The position numbers and the translations under genes are program-made. DNA of 64,000 nt from Pigmentiphaga sp. Lineage in GTDB: Bacteria; Pseudomonadota; Gammaproteobacteria; Burkholderiales; Burkholderiaceae_B. This document shows positions 17,356-26,917 of the stretch, in pieces; position 1 is the first letter of the stretch, and every line of letters begins with the position of its first letter. Under the pieces are notes generated by a model. That model saw nothing but the letters and a program-made list of their open reading frames with translations. It was not told the origin of the DNA and ran no database searches. The stretch spans positions 8,076 to 72,075 of the forward strand of contig JALOAI010000027.1 of NCBI GenBank assembly GCA_023228945.1. Reading direction: 5' to 3'.

Positions 17356-18867
17356 TCACTCGATCCACACGATGTCGCCCGCCGCCCGCGCATAGTCCAG
17401 CGCATAGGCAAGCTCGCCCGGCGACTGCGCATGCAGGAGCAGCAAAGGCTGGCCGGGAACCACCGTGTCGCCCAGGCGTATGTGCAGCGACACGCCGGCG
17501 GCCGGGCTTTCGGGGGCGCCGGCGAGCTTCGCCAGCCGTGAAAGCTTGCGATTATCGATGCGGGTCACGCGGCCGTGGCGAGCGGCGGCCAGCGGCTCCA
17601 CATGGCTTGCCCGTGGCGGAGTGCGCAGACCACCCTGTGCGGTACAAATGCGTTGAAAGCGCTCCCAGGCGCGGCCGTCGGCCAGCGTGTCGCTCGCCAG
17701 CCGCGGCCCATCGCCCGCCGCCGCGGCGCCACCGAGTTCCAGAACCGCGCCGGCAATCAGCACTGCGCGCTCTCGCAGATCGGGCGGCGCGTCGGGAGCG
17801 CCTTGCAGCACCGCCAGCACATCGTAGGCCTCCAGCGCGGGACCGATGCCGCGGCCCACCGGTTGCTTGCCATCGGTGAATAGGCAGCGCAGGGCCAGAC
17901 CGAAATGCGCCGCGGTCTCGGACAAGCGGTCCGCGAGCTGTTGGGCCGCTTCGCGGCTGCGTACCTTGGCGGTGGGCCCGATCGGAATGTCGATCACGAC
18001 GTGGGTGGCTCCGGCGGCTACCTTCTTGGACAGCACCGAGGCAACCAGTTGGCCTTCGGTGTCGATGTCCAGTTCGCGCTCGATGCGCACGAAGTAGTCG
18101 TCGGCCGGGCTCAGGGACATCGCACCGCCCCAGACCAGGCAGCCGCCTTCGGCCTCCACCACCCGGCGCAGCTCGGCGGTATCGAGCTCCACCCGGGTCA
18201 GCGTTTCCATGGTGTCGGCCGTGCCGGCCGGCGACGTGATCGCGCGTGACGAAGTTTTGGGCATGACCAGCCCGTTGGCGGCGGCGATGGCCACCACCAA
18301 CGGCGAGGTGCGATTGCCCGGCAAGCCGCCGACACAGTGTTTGTCGACCACCACCGGCACCGGCCACTGCAAGCGCTGGCCGACGTCGACCATCGCGCGC
18401 GTGAGATGGAAGGTCTCGTCGGCATCCAGCGGCAAGGCGGCGGTGGCCGTGAGGAAGGCCGCCAGGTGGACGTCGGTGTATCGTCCGTCGACGACGTCGC
18501 GAACGATGGCGTCGAGGTCCTGCGCGCTCAGGCGCTGGCCGTGGATCCGCCGGCGGACCCCGGCCAGCGAGGGCAGCATCGGCGAGTGCCGAACCATGAC
18601 GTTGTCGCCCTCGCGAAGGGCCAAGGCCTGCCAGGCGGCTTCCGACAGCGCGACCTGGCCGGGCGCGAGCAGCTCGCCATCGATCTGATAGAGCAGGGCT
18701 TGCACTTCGCGCCCGCCCGACGTGATCAGCACCTGGGAGCGCGGGGCCAGCCCTTCGGCATGGCCAACGTGGCAATCGGTGCGCATCAGGGCGATGGGCT
18801 GATGCTGGGTGTGCAGGCGCAAGCGGGTGGCGCGCAGGGGCGGCGGTGGCCGCGGCCTATCGTTCAC
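17356..18867 (-). CDS. AMP phosphorylase/thymidine phosphorylase family protein
   Basis: The 503-residue protein resembles the long-form DeoA-like enzymes. It has an extra N-terminal beta domain (LRLHTQHQPIALMRTDCHVG), then VVVDKHCVGGLPGNRTSPLV, the phosphate-binding MPKTSSRAITSPAGTADTME, and a C-terminal pyrimidine phosphorylase domain. The N-terminal extension is shared with AMP phosphorylases that convert AMP to ribose 1,5-bisphosphate. Its start overlaps the stop of the upstream MBL gene by four bases (18864-18867), implying translational coupling. The substrate is not certain. Confidence 0.85.
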   Translation of the reverse strand: MNDRPRPPPPLRATRLRLHTQHQPIALMRTDCHVGHAEGLAPRSQVLITSGGREVQALLYQIDGELLAPGQVALSEAAWQALALREGDNVMVRHSPMLPSLAGVRRRIHGQRLSAQDLDAIVRDVVDGRYTDVHLAAFLTATAALPLDADETFHLTRAMVDVGQRLQWPVPVVVDKHCVGGLPGNRTSPLVVAIAAANGLVMPKTSSRAITSPAGTADTMETLTRVELDTAELRRVVEAEGGCLVWGGAMSLSPADDYFVRIERELDIDTEGQLVASVLSKKVAAGATHVVIDIPIGPTAKVRSREAAQQLADRLSETAAHFGLALRCLFTDGKQPVGRGIGPALEAYDVLAVLQGAPDAPPDLRERAVLIAGAVLELGGAAAAGDGPRLASDTLADGRAWERFQRICTAQGGLRTPPRASHVEPLAAARHGRVTRIDNRKLSRLAKLAGAPESPAAGVSLHIRLGDTVVPGQPLLLLHAQSPGELAYALDYARAAGDIVWIE

Positions 18868-20222
18868 AGTTCGAACTCCTGGTTCTGCAAGGGCACCGAA
18901 GCCGGCCAGCCGAGCTCGCGCCCGATGCGTTCGCGCAGGGCTTCGGAGGCCGTGGGCTCGCCGTGGACGATGAACACGCGCCGCGGCGCGTGCTGGAAGC
19001 CCGAAAGCCAGCGCAGCAGCTCGTTGCTATCGGCGTGGGCCGACAGCATGGGCAACTCGGCGATCTCGGCATTGATCGGTACCCATTGGCCATAGGCCTT
19101 GGTTTCGCGGGCGCCATCGAGCAGCTTGCGCCCGCGCGTGCCCGCCGCCTGGAAGCCCGAAAAGAGCAGGGTATTCTGGTGGCCGGGCCCGAAAGCGGCG
19201 ATATGGTGCAGCACCCGCCCGCCGGTGGCCATGCCGCTGGCCGAAAGAATCACTTTAGGAAAGCGGCTGGCCGACAAAGCCTTCGACTCCTCCACGTCGC
19301 GCACATAGGTAACGGCATTGCAGGCGGCTTCGTAGTCGCGGGCGGCCAGCTTGTGTTCGGCGGCGTGGCGATGCAGCAGTTCGGTGGCGCTGGTGGCCAT
19401 GGGACTGTCGAGATAGACCGGAATATTGCGCAGGCCGCCACGCTGGCGCAGCAGCCAGAGATCATGGATCAACGACTGCGCCCGGCCAACGGCGAAAGCC
19501 GGGATCACCACCGTGCCGCCGCGCTGCACGGTGCGCTCGATGATTTCACCCAGGGCTTCGACAGGGTCGGAGCGATCATGGACTCGATCGCCGTAGGTCG
19601 ATTCGACGACGATGTAGTCGGCCTCTGGAACAGGCTCGGGGTCGTGCAGGATCGGGTCGTCGTAGCGGCCGAGATCACCCGAAAACACGATGCGCTTGCC
19701 GCCGATGTCGATCTGGACCGTGGTCGCGCCCAGGATATGGCCGGCGCGGCGCAGCAAGAGCCTGGCGCCGCCGGGCAAGGCGGCTTCACGATGCAACGGC
19801 GTGGCCTGGAACCGCGACAGTGTGCGCTCCGCGTCTTTTACCCGGTACAAGGGCAAGGCTGGCTGGTGCTTGGAGAACCCTTTGCGGTTGGCGAACTCCG
19901 CGTCTTTCTCCTGCAGCCAGGCGCTGTCGAGGAGGATCAGTTCGGCCACGTCGCGGGTGGCGGGAGTGGCGAAGACGGGGCCCGCAAAGCCGTCGAGCAT
20001 CAAGCGCGGCAGATAACCGCAATGGTCCAGGTGGCCGTGAGTCAGGACGACCGCATCGATATCGCGCGGGGGCACGGACAGCCGCTGCCAGTTGAGTTCG
20101 CGCAGATTCTTCAGACCCTGGAAGAGTCCGCAGTCGACCAGAATGCGGGTGTCGTTAAAGGTCAGGAGGTGTTTGGAGCCGGTGACCGTGCCAGCGCCGC
20201 CGAGGCTGGTGAAGGTGAGCAT
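18864..20222 (-). CDS. MBL-fold hydrolase of the beta-CASP RNA-processing family
   Basis: The 452-residue protein has the zinc motif VLTHGHLDHCGYLPRL, motif III GHILGATTVQID, the motif IV region FSGDLGRYDDP and EADYIVVESTYGDR. The beta-CASP/RMMBL end follows with SASGMATGGRVLHHIAAFGP, AEIAELPMLSAHADSNEL and VFIVHGEPTASEAL. This is the CPSF73/YSH1-like group. The start at 20222 has AAGAAG upstream and gives the family N-terminus MLTFTSLGGAGTVTGS; a longer frame from 20645 overlaps the phosphoketolase gene. It is coupled to the downstream phosphorylase. Confidence 0.9.
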   Translation of the reverse strand: MLTFTSLGGAGTVTGSKHLLTFNDTRILVDCGLFQGLKNLRELNWQRLSVPPRDIDAVVLTHGHLDHCGYLPRLMLDGFAGPVFATPATRDVAELILLDSAWLQEKDAEFANRKGFSKHQPALPLYRVKDAERTLSRFQATPLHREAALPGGARLLLRRAGHILGATTVQIDIGGKRIVFSGDLGRYDDPILHDPEPVPEADYIVVESTYGDRVHDRSDPVEALGEIIERTVQRGGTVVIPAFAVGRAQSLIHDLWLLRQRGGLRNIPVYLDSPMATSATELLHRHAAEHKLAARDYEAACNAVTYVRDVEESKALSASRFPKVILSASGMATGGRVLHHIAAFGPGHQNTLLFSGFQAAGTRGRKLLDGARETKAYGQWVPINAEIAELPMLSAHADSNELLRWLSGFQHAPRRVFIVHGEPTASEALRERIGRELGWPASVPLQNQEFEL

Positions 20223-20254
20223 GAGGTTTCTTCTTTGAGGACTGGGAATCCGCG

Positions 20255-22630
20255 TCAGGCGCCGCTGGCGATGTCGGCCGGATTGCCGATGCCATCCAGG
20301 GCGCGCCGGAAGACGGCGTCGAGAACGTCGTCCCGCCGCCAGGAAGCGACGGCGGCCGCCGCTTCTACCGCGTGGGCCCAGGTGCAGCGGTTGGCGAACA
20401 ACATGCCGGGAACGTCGAGCGTGCCGCCGCGGCTGATATAGCCCAGGGCGCGGGTCTTGGCCGGCCCGTCGTCGAGGCGGCGCAGGATGCCGAGCATGGG
20501 CTCGGGCCGGGTATGGCTGAGCAGGACTCGTGGCAGGCCCGGCGGAAACAGGGCGTGCAGGGTGTCGTCGCGATCCACGAAGCGGGCTTCCCAGGCATCG
20601 CGCGGCAGGCGCAGCCGGCCGGGCTCGATCACCACGCTGACGCACGACGCGCGACCCAGCCGTGCCAGGTGGTCATGCGCCTTGAGGGCTTCCTCCAACT
20701 GATAGGCGCCGATGGCGACGAATTGCACTTCGGCCCGGGCGGGATCGCCGGCGACGAGTGCCGCGCCTTGTTCGATCAACGCCTGCGCCGCCGCGGCGTC
20801 GAAACGGTGTGCGACGTCGCGTTTGGATACCACCACGCAAGCCACTTGCCCGCGTCCCGCATAGACGTCGCGCAGCGCGGCCATCGCGGTGTTGCCGTCC
20901 ACCGGGAACAGCACGCGCGCGGTGTCCGACATTTCGCCCAGCAAGGCCTCGCCGATGGAGGGATCCTGGTGCGATTGTTCGTTTTTGGCGTTCTCCCATG
21001 TGTGCGAGGTGACGATCAAGGGCACCGACAGCCAGCCGGGCGGCTGGCCGATCTCGGTCTGGCGCCGGGCAAAGATGACTTCCTGGCGTAAAAGACCCAG
21101 CATTTTCATGGCGAAGGCTTCGTAGCTGACGATCAGATTCAGCCCGCCTTTGTTGCCCAGCGCCGCGCCCGCCACGGCTTCTTCATTGAGCGCGGTGATC
21201 ACCGCGCCGTCCAGGGCCTCGGGCACGCCGGCCTCGGGCTCGTTGACTCGATGCTTGAGCAGCGCCAGCGTGTCTCCCATCTTGTTGCTGGCCAGTTCGT
21301 CGGGGTTGCCGACACGGATGCGCAGGGCGGGATTGGCCCGGGCCAGCGCGACGAACCAGCCGTCGAGGGCAGCCATGGCGCTGCCCTCGTCTCCTGTCGG
21401 CTCCCAGGCTGGCTCGGGCAGCACAGGGGTGGCGGGATGGCGATGGGCCATGGGATGCGCGCTTTCGGGACGCCGCTGGGTCCGGGCATGGTTGGCGAGG
21501 GTCGCGAGCGCGGCGTCCAGTTCGGCGGGGGCGACGAACAGCGCGCGGGCGCCGGCATTGAAGGCCTCGCGCGCGGGAGCGTCCCGCCGGGGGTTGCCCG
21601 CCAGCGGCAGGTTGTGGGCGGCATTGGTACCCGCTCCCGGAAAGCCGAAGCCCTTTTCGGTTTCGGCGATCACATAAGGCAGGGGCGCCGGATATCGGCG
21701 CTGGGGATGACTGGCGAACCGCTGCAAGGCCTCCTCGGCATGGATGATGGCCCAGGCGAAAGCGGCGGGGTCGCGGCCGTCGATGATCACCGGATCGAAG
21801 CCGTTGTGGCGCAGGTCTTCGGCCAGCCAGGGGGCGCCGCCTTCCTGCACGATCTGCGTGCGCTGCTCGATCCGGCGGCCATTGAGAATCATCACCGGCA
21901 CCGCGAAACCGCTGTCGTTGGTGCGCCACCAGCGCGTGGCCCAGTCGGAGCCCCGCTGTTCTTCGAAGGCGCCATCGCTGAGGAAGGCGACCAGGCGCTC
22001 GCCCGGCAGCGGCATATGGATGTACTGCAACTCGGCGAAGCCGAGATAGCCGCCTTCGGATATCGCGCCCGCCGTGTTGGGGCCGGCGTGGCTGCCCACC
22101 GGAACGGCCGGATGGCCGAAGCTGTCGATGGCATAGGAATAAAAATCGCGGATCAGTTGCGACAGGCCGGCCTCGCTGCGATCGTAGCGGCCGCGCTGGG
22201 CCGGCGAGAGATCGCCCGTGAGTGCGTTGACGGCCTCGATCGCCGCCACGCAGTGGCCCTGGCCCATCAGCCAGCCGCGGGTATGGCCGGTAAGCGCGTT
22301 GGCCAGCAAATATCCGACGAAGGCCGGCACCATGTTCAGCGAGCCGCCGGTGTGGCCTTCGGGTGTGGGTTTGAAGTCGTTGGCTGTCAGAGGTTCGCCC
22401 GCGAGGTTGATGCGCAGGGCGTAGGTCATGTGGGCCACCACGTTCATCGCCATGCAGGCCAGTCGATCGGCCGCCGCCAGCAGGGCGTAGGCGTCGTCGA
22501 GGCCGCCCAGGCGATTATCGGCCGCCAGGCGGGCGACCATCGCTTCGATGCGCTCCACGGTAGTGGGCGCGTGGCTGATGGGGCCATGGCCGGCGCGCCA
22601 ACGCGACCGCGGATCGGGCTGTGGATTCAT
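20255..22630 (-). CDS. Divergent phosphoketolase family protein (XFP-like)
   Basis: The 791-residue protein has the XFP layout: a TPP-binding N-terminal domain with YLGFAELQYIHMPLPGERLVAFLSDGAFEEQRG, a central domain with DELASNKMG, and a C-terminal domain. SHTWENAKNEQSHQDPSIGE aligns with the phosphoketolase hallmark S-H-T-W-x-N-x-x-N-x-x-S-H-Q-D-P. It departs from typical enzymes in having MGQGHCVAAIE where GPGHGG is usual, and GHTGGSL in place of GHWGTTPG. Related proteins are sometimes annotated as xylulose 5-phosphate 3-epimerase, so phosphoketolase activity is not assured. It lies 35 bp after an SDR gene and 32 bp before the MBL gene. Confidence 0.85.
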   Translation of the reverse strand: MNPQPDPRSRWRAGHGPISHAPTTVERIEAMVARLAADNRLGGLDDAYALLAAADRLACMAMNVVAHMTYALRINLAGEPLTANDFKPTPEGHTGGSLNMVPAFVGYLLANALTGHTRGWLMGQGHCVAAIEAVNALTGDLSPAQRGRYDRSEAGLSQLIRDFYSYAIDSFGHPAVPVGSHAGPNTAGAISEGGYLGFAELQYIHMPLPGERLVAFLSDGAFEEQRGSDWATRWWRTNDSGFAVPVMILNGRRIEQRTQIVQEGGAPWLAEDLRHNGFDPVIIDGRDPAAFAWAIIHAEEALQRFASHPQRRYPAPLPYVIAETEKGFGFPGAGTNAAHNLPLAGNPRRDAPAREAFNAGARALFVAPAELDAALATLANHARTQRRPESAHPMAHRHPATPVLPEPAWEPTGDEGSAMAALDGWFVALARANPALRIRVGNPDELASNKMGDTLALLKHRVNEPEAGVPEALDGAVITALNEEAVAGAALGNKGGLNLIVSYEAFAMKMLGLLRQEVIFARRQTEIGQPPGWLSVPLIVTSHTWENAKNEQSHQDPSIGEALLGEMSDTARVLFPVDGNTAMAALRDVYAGRGQVACVVVSKRDVAHRFDAAAAQALIEQGAALVAGDPARAEVQFVAIGAYQLEEALKAHDHLARLGRASCVSVVIEPGRLRLPRDAWEARFVDRDDTLHALFPPGLPRVLLSHTRPEPMLGILRRLDDGPAKTRALGYISRGGTLDVPGMLFANRCTWAHAVEAAAAVASWRRDDVLDAVFRRALDGIGNPADIASGA

Positions 22631-22665
22631 GGTGCTGTGCCTCCCGGGTGCTACGGTTGTTCTGG

Positions 22666-23418
22666 TCAGGCCGCGGTGTAGCCGCCGTCGGCGAGCAAGG
22701 CGCTACCGGTCACGAAGCTGGCGGCATCGGAGAGCAGGAAGGCGACGGCATGGGCGATTTCGTCGGGTCGGCCCAGGCGGCCGATGGGGTGGCGGCTGAC
22801 CAGTCCCGCGCGGGTATCGGCGTCCAGGCCATCGAGGATCGGGGTTTCCACATAGCCGGGATGAATGGAGTTGATGCGGATGCCCCGGGCGGAATAGGCC
22901 AGCGCCGCCGAGCGCGTGAGCCCCGTGACGCCGTGCTTGGCGGCGACATAGGCGGTGGCGTGGGCGTCGCCCACCACACCCAGAATGGACGACATGTTGA
23001 CGATGGCGCCGCCGCCGGCGTCCAGAATGGCGGGAATCTGATAGCGCAGGCCGTGCGCGACGCCGCTGAGGTTGATATCGATCACCCGCTGCCAATCGGC
23101 CTCGGGGAGTTCGCCCGCCGGGAGCAGGGCGCCGCCGATGCCGGCATTATTGAAGGCGAAGTGCAGGGCTCCGAAGGTTTTCACCGCGAGCTCGACCGCC
23201 GCCTCGACTTGAGCCGCCCGGGCGACGTCGGTCACATTGGGCACGGCGCTGCCGCCGGCGGCGACGATGGCCTCGGCGACGCGAGCCGCCGCATCGGCCT
23301 GGACGTCGGAGACGACGACATTCAAGCCATTGGCGGCCAGCAGGCGGGCGGTGGCTTCGCCGATGCCCGAGGCGGCACCGGTAACCAGCACGGTTTTGCC
23401 GGAAAACGAATACTTCAT
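22666..23418 (-). CDS. SDR family oxidoreductase
   Basis: The 250-residue protein has TVLVTGAASGIGEATARLLA (cofactor loop), NNAGIGG, the catalytic serine in IVNMSSILG, the YVAAKHG tetrad motif, and ends TGSALLADGGYTAA. AAAGGAG lies eight bases before the ATG at 23418, which fixes the start. It heads the minus-strand operon with the phosphoketolase, MBL and phosphorylase genes. A role reducing a sugar or glycolaldehyde-type product is possible but unproven. Confidence 0.9.
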   Translation of the reverse strand: MKYSFSGKTVLVTGAASGIGEATARLLAANGLNVVVSDVQADAAARVAEAIVAAGGSAVPNVTDVARAAQVEAAVELAVKTFGALHFAFNNAGIGGALLPAGELPEADWQRVIDINLSGVAHGLRYQIPAILDAGGGAIVNMSSILGVVGDAHATAYVAAKHGVTGLTRSAALAYSARGIRINSIHPGYVETPILDGLDADTRAGLVSRHPIGRLGRPDEIAHAVAFLLSDAASFVTGSALLADGGYTAA

Positions 23419-23568
23419 GGGAACACTCCTTTCAGCGCAGGGCGCGGCACGCACGCGGAGCGAGGTGCCGCGGGAAGCCGGCGCCAGCGGTGGAACCCTG
23501 GCGCTTGCGCCGACGTTACCATGACGCCATGGCGAGCAGGAGAGGGCGCGCGGGCGGCCAGGGCCGCG

Positions 23569-24405
23569 TTACGGCTGCGGCCTTGCGCCGGACTCCGGCT
23601 CCTCCTTCGGTTCGGCCCCGGATCCCGGTAGAAACGCGCGTGGCGTCACGCCCAAGGTGCGGCGGAACATCGTCGAGAAGGCACTGGGGCTGTCATAGCC
23701 GAGATCCAGGGCGACGCGCGTTACCGCGTCACCCGCGCTGAGCCGGCGAACCGCGTGAAGCAGGCAGGCCTGTTTGCGCCACTGCACGAAGCTGAGACCG
23801 GTTTCGGCCTGGAACCGGCGGTACAGTGTCCGGGCGCTGGCCACCGCCGGCCCTTCATCGCCGCGACGTGCCGGTTGTTGCATCAGCTTGTCGCACATTT
23901 CGAGCAGATCAGGGCTGGAGGGCAAGGGCAACTCGAGCGCGCAGATGGGCAGCCGGCTGATTTCAAGCACCGTCAGGCGTCCGATCAGATCGGCGGCTTG
24001 CTCATGGCCAGCCAGATCGTCCGAGGTGATGCGCAGGATCAGTTCGCGCAGCAACGGCGTCACGTCGAGCGCGACGCAGCGCCGGGGCAGGCTTTCGGCG
24101 CTGGCGGCATTCAGATAAAGCGAGCGCATTTGCAATTCGCCATGCGCATCGATCGCATGTTCCAGCCCCGCCGGGATCCACAGGGCGCGGCTGGGCGGCA
24201 CCAGCCAGGCGTGGCCGGCGGTCCGCACGAACATGGTGCCGGCGGTGGCGAACAGAAACTGACCGCGCGGATGGCGGTGGGGAGCGATGTGGGTGCCGGC
24301 AGGAAAGGCCTCGCGCTTCGCCACCAGCAGCGGTCCTTCATCGGCCGCCGGCAAGGGAAAGGGGCTGCCCGTGGGCGGGCCGCCGTGTACGACCAGCATG
24401 TCCAT
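23569..24405 (-). CDS. AraC family transcriptional regulator with N-terminal cupin
   Basis: The 278-residue protein has an N-terminal cupin (FPAGTHIAPHRHPRGQFLFA, then VPPSRALWIPAGLEHAID) and a C-terminal double helix-turn-helix (ASARTLYRRFQAETGLSFVQ, then ALDLGYDSPSAFSTMFRRTL), ending GVTPRAFLPG. It resembles NimR-type regulators that govern a divergent efflux gene. It is divergent from the MFS gene at 24469, with a 63-bp shared promoter. Confidence 0.9.
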   Translation of the reverse strand: MDMLVVHGGPPTGSPFPLPAADEGPLLVAKREAFPAGTHIAPHRHPRGQFLFATAGTMFVRTAGHAWLVPPSRALWIPAGLEHAIDAHGELQMRSLYLNAASAESLPRRCVALDVTPLLRELILRITSDDLAGHEQAADLIGRLTVLEISRLPICALELPLPSSPDLLEMCDKLMQQPARRGDEGPAVASARTLYRRFQAETGLSFVQWRKQACLLHAVRRLSAGDAVTRVALDLGYDSPSAFSTMFRRTLGVTPRAFLPGSGAEPKEEPESGARPQP

Positions 24406-24468
24406 TTTGCGATGATATGGCAGAAAATATCGAAAGACGGTTAGCGCCAACTTTGCCAGACTAACGGC

Positions 24469-25812
24469 ATGAAGACAAAGAACGCAATGCCGACCCTGCC
24501 CCTCGCCTTGGCCGGCGACTCTATCGCCATGCGGCGGTCCTCCTCCGGCGATCCTGGCGGACCCGGCGCCGTCCAGCCTGCCCTCGTTCCGGCGGCCGGC
24601 CTCGGCCAAGATGCCGGAATCCCCGACCATCCCCGCGATGTGGCGTTGCTGCTCAACATCGCCCACGCCCTCGATCATTTGTTCCTCTTGATCTTCGCCA
24701 CCGCCGTGGGCGCCATCGCCGCCGAGTTCGGATTTTCCAACTGGGAAGACCTGATGCCGTACAGCGTGGGAGCCTTCCTGCTGTTCGGCCTGGGCGCCGT
24801 GCCAGCCGGACGTCTCGGCGATCTGTGGGGGCGGCGGCCCATGATGCTGATCTTTTTCTTCGGCCTGGGGGCGGCGGCGCTGCTCACGGCCTTGGCGCAG
24901 GGGCCTTGGCAATTGGCCGGGGGCCTGGCGCTGATCGGCCTCTTCGCCGCGATCTACCACCCGGTCGGTATTCCCATGCTGGTGCAGCGGACCAGCCGGC
25001 CGGGCGTGGTCATCGGCATCAACGGCCTGGCCGGCAACCTTGGCGTGGCGGGCGCGGCGTTGCTCACGGGCCTTCTGGTTCAATGGTGGGGGTGGCGCGC
25101 GGCTTTTGTCGTTCCCGGGCTGGCGTCGCTGGCGTGCGGCGTGCTGTTTGCCATGCGCTGCGGCCCGCAGGGGCCGGCACCGGGCCGCACCCGCAAACCG
25201 CCTCAAGTGGTGCTGTCGCCCACCGACCTGGCGCGCGCCTTGTTCGTCATGACGGCGGCGGCGATCACGAGCGCCTTGCTTTTCAACTTCACCACCAACG
25301 GCAACACACAGTTCATGGTCGAACGCTTCGACGGCCTGATCCAGAATCCCGCGATGATCGGCCTGCTGTTGGCCGTGATCTATACCTTGGCATCACTGAC
25401 ACAGGTGGTAGTGGGGCATTGGATCGACAGAATCCCGCTCAAGCGTCTGTATTTCGTCATGGTGCTGGCGCAGATCCCGTGGCTGGCGCTGTCGGCGGTG
25501 GCCAGCGGCTGGTGGCTCTTCGCCGCCCTGCTCGGCGTGATGGTGTTCATTTTCGGCTGCATTCCCTTTACCGATGCCATGATCGTGAAGTACGTAGACG
25601 ACAGCGTGCGTTCTCGTGTGGCGGGTATGCGGCTGGCGGTGTCTTTCGGGGTGAGTTCGCTGGCGGTGTGGCTGCTCGGCCCGGTGGTCAAAGCCTCGAG
25701 CTTCACCTCGTTGTTCCTGGCCATGACGGTCATCGCGGCCGCCACGGCGGCGCTGGTCTTGATGTTGCCGTCGGACGCAACTGCCGTGCGCGCGGCGCGC
25801 ACCGAGACGTAA
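24469..25812 (+). CDS. MFS transporter
   Basis: The 447-residue frame has about 12 membrane segments starting near residue 60 (LLLNIAHALDHLFLLIFATAVGAIA) and the MFS loop AGRLGDLWGRRPMMLI. The first 56 residues are polar and proline-rich, and a GTG at 24637 close to RDVALLLN is an alternative start, so the N-terminus is uncertain. The divergent AraC regulator is the likely controller. It resembles fosmidomycin-resistance-like and NimT-like transporters in layout; the substrate is unknown. Confidence 0.85.
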   Translation: MKTKNAMPTLPLALAGDSIAMRRSSSGDPGGPGAVQPALVPAAGLGQDAGIPDHPRDVALLLNIAHALDHLFLLIFATAVGAIAAEFGFSNWEDLMPYSVGAFLLFGLGAVPAGRLGDLWGRRPMMLIFFFGLGAAALLTALAQGPWQLAGGLALIGLFAAIYHPVGIPMLVQRTSRPGVVIGINGLAGNLGVAGAALLTGLLVQWWGWRAAFVVPGLASLACGVLFAMRCGPQGPAPGRTRKPPQVVLSPTDLARALFVMTAAAITSALLFNFTTNGNTQFMVERFDGLIQNPAMIGLLLAVIYTLASLTQVVVGHWIDRIPLKRLYFVMVLAQIPWLALSAVASGWWLFAALLGVMVFIFGCIPFTDAMIVKYVDDSVRSRVAGMRLAVSFGVSSLAVWLLGPVVKASSFTSLFLAMTVIAAATAALVLMLPSDATAVRAARTET

Positions 25813-25846
25813 AACCGCCTGAAAGCCGTGTCGTTGTGAACGAGCC

Positions 25847-26782
25847 TCAGGGGGCTGGCATGGGATCGGCGAGCGGGGTCTCGGCCAGGGTTGCCCTCAG
25901 GGTTTCGATGAACACCAGCGTGCGCTGCGGCAGCAGGCGCCGGCCGGGAGTCACGCACCAGACCGTCGTCACCGGCAGGCTCCAATCGGGCAGGATGCGC
26001 TGGATGGCGCCTTGCTGCGTCAGGGTCGCGGCAAAGCGGGCGGAGATGGCGGCGATACCCAGGCCTTGGGCCGCCAGCGCCTGGTGCAGCCCCATCGAAT
26101 TGGCGGCAAGGGTGTGGCGCGGCAGTCCTTCCCACCGTTCGGTGGCGCGGGAGAGCCGCCAGGATTGGCGCTCTCCGCCGCTGGTGACGAGTACCAGGCC
26201 GGTGTGCCGCAGCAGGTCGGAGGGTTCGCGGGGAACCCCGTGCTGCTCGAGATAGGTAGCGCTGGCATACAGGCCATTCTGCAGCGTGGTGATGTGGCGG
26301 GCCACCAGCGTACGGTCGTCGGGCAGTTCGGTGGCGACTCGCACGGCCACGTCGAAACGTTCGGCGATCAAGTCTACCCTCCGTGCCGAAAGGTCCAGCT
26401 CCAGGTGAACATCGGGGTACTGCTTGGAGAACACGCTCAGGCAGTGCACCAGTGACAATTCCTGGAAGTCGGGAGGCAGCGACACGCGCAGCGTACCGCG
26501 CGGCGTGATCTGCCGATGCGAAGCCAGCGCGGCGGCGGCTTCGGTTTCGTCCACCAGGCGCTTGGCATGTTCAAGAATGCTGTCGCCGAATTCCGTCAGC
26601 ACCAAGCGCCGTGTGCTGCGCTGCATCAGGCGTTCACCCAGGGATTTTTCGAGATCGGAGAGCCGGCGCGAAAGCGTGGAAGTAGGCAGGCCGGTTTGCT
26701 CCGATGCCCGGGTGAAGCTGCCTGCGCTGACAACGTGGGCGAAGAGAATCAGATCATTGGCATGCAAACTGATGGCTGGCAC
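25847..26782 (-). CDS. LysR family transcriptional regulator
   Basis: The protein of about 311 residues has an N-terminal winged helix (LILFAHVVSAGSFTRASEQT, then GLPTSTLSRRLSDLEKSLGE) and a LysR substrate domain. The GTG at 26782 follows AAGGAAAGCC and is preferred over the ATG at 26845. It belongs to the DmlR/YafC-like group often found beside MFS or oxidoreductase genes. Its promoter contains two palindromes (TGGGT/ACCCA and ATATTC/GAATAT), yet no divergent gene follows nearby. Confidence 0.88.
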   Translation of the reverse strand: MPAISLHANDLILFAHVVSAGSFTRASEQTGLPTSTLSRRLSDLEKSLGERLMQRSTRRLVLTEFGDSILEHAKRLVDETEAAAALASHRQITPRGTLRVSLPPDFQELSLVHCLSVFSKQYPDVHLELDLSARRVDLIAERFDVAVRVATELPDDRTLVARHITTLQNGLYASATYLEQHGVPREPSDLLRHTGLVLVTSGGERQSWRLSRATERWEGLPRHTLAANSMGLHQALAAQGLGIAAISARFAATLTQQGAIQRILPDWSLPVTTVWCVTPGRRLLPQRTLVFIETLRATLAETPLADPMPAP

Positions 26783-26877
26783 CCGGCTTTCCTTATTTTC
26801 CCATTTATGGTATAATGTTATCCGATATATTGGGTTTATACCCACTTATATATTCAATAGAATATCCGTAATCCTTT

Positions 26878-26917
26878 GAGCGGCCGGCCTTCGAGAGGCC
26901 GGCCGCTCAAGGTTTTT
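26878..26917 (+). terminator. Perfect 13-bp hairpin with T-run, no gene upstream
   Basis: GAGCGGCCGGCCT and AGGCCGGCCGCTC form a perfect 13-bp stem around TCGAG, followed by AAGG and five T on the plus strand. The nearest upstream plus-strand gene ends a kilobase away at 25812, past an oppositely oriented gene. It therefore ends either a small RNA started in the LysR promoter region or a gene that has been lost. Confidence 0.75.
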
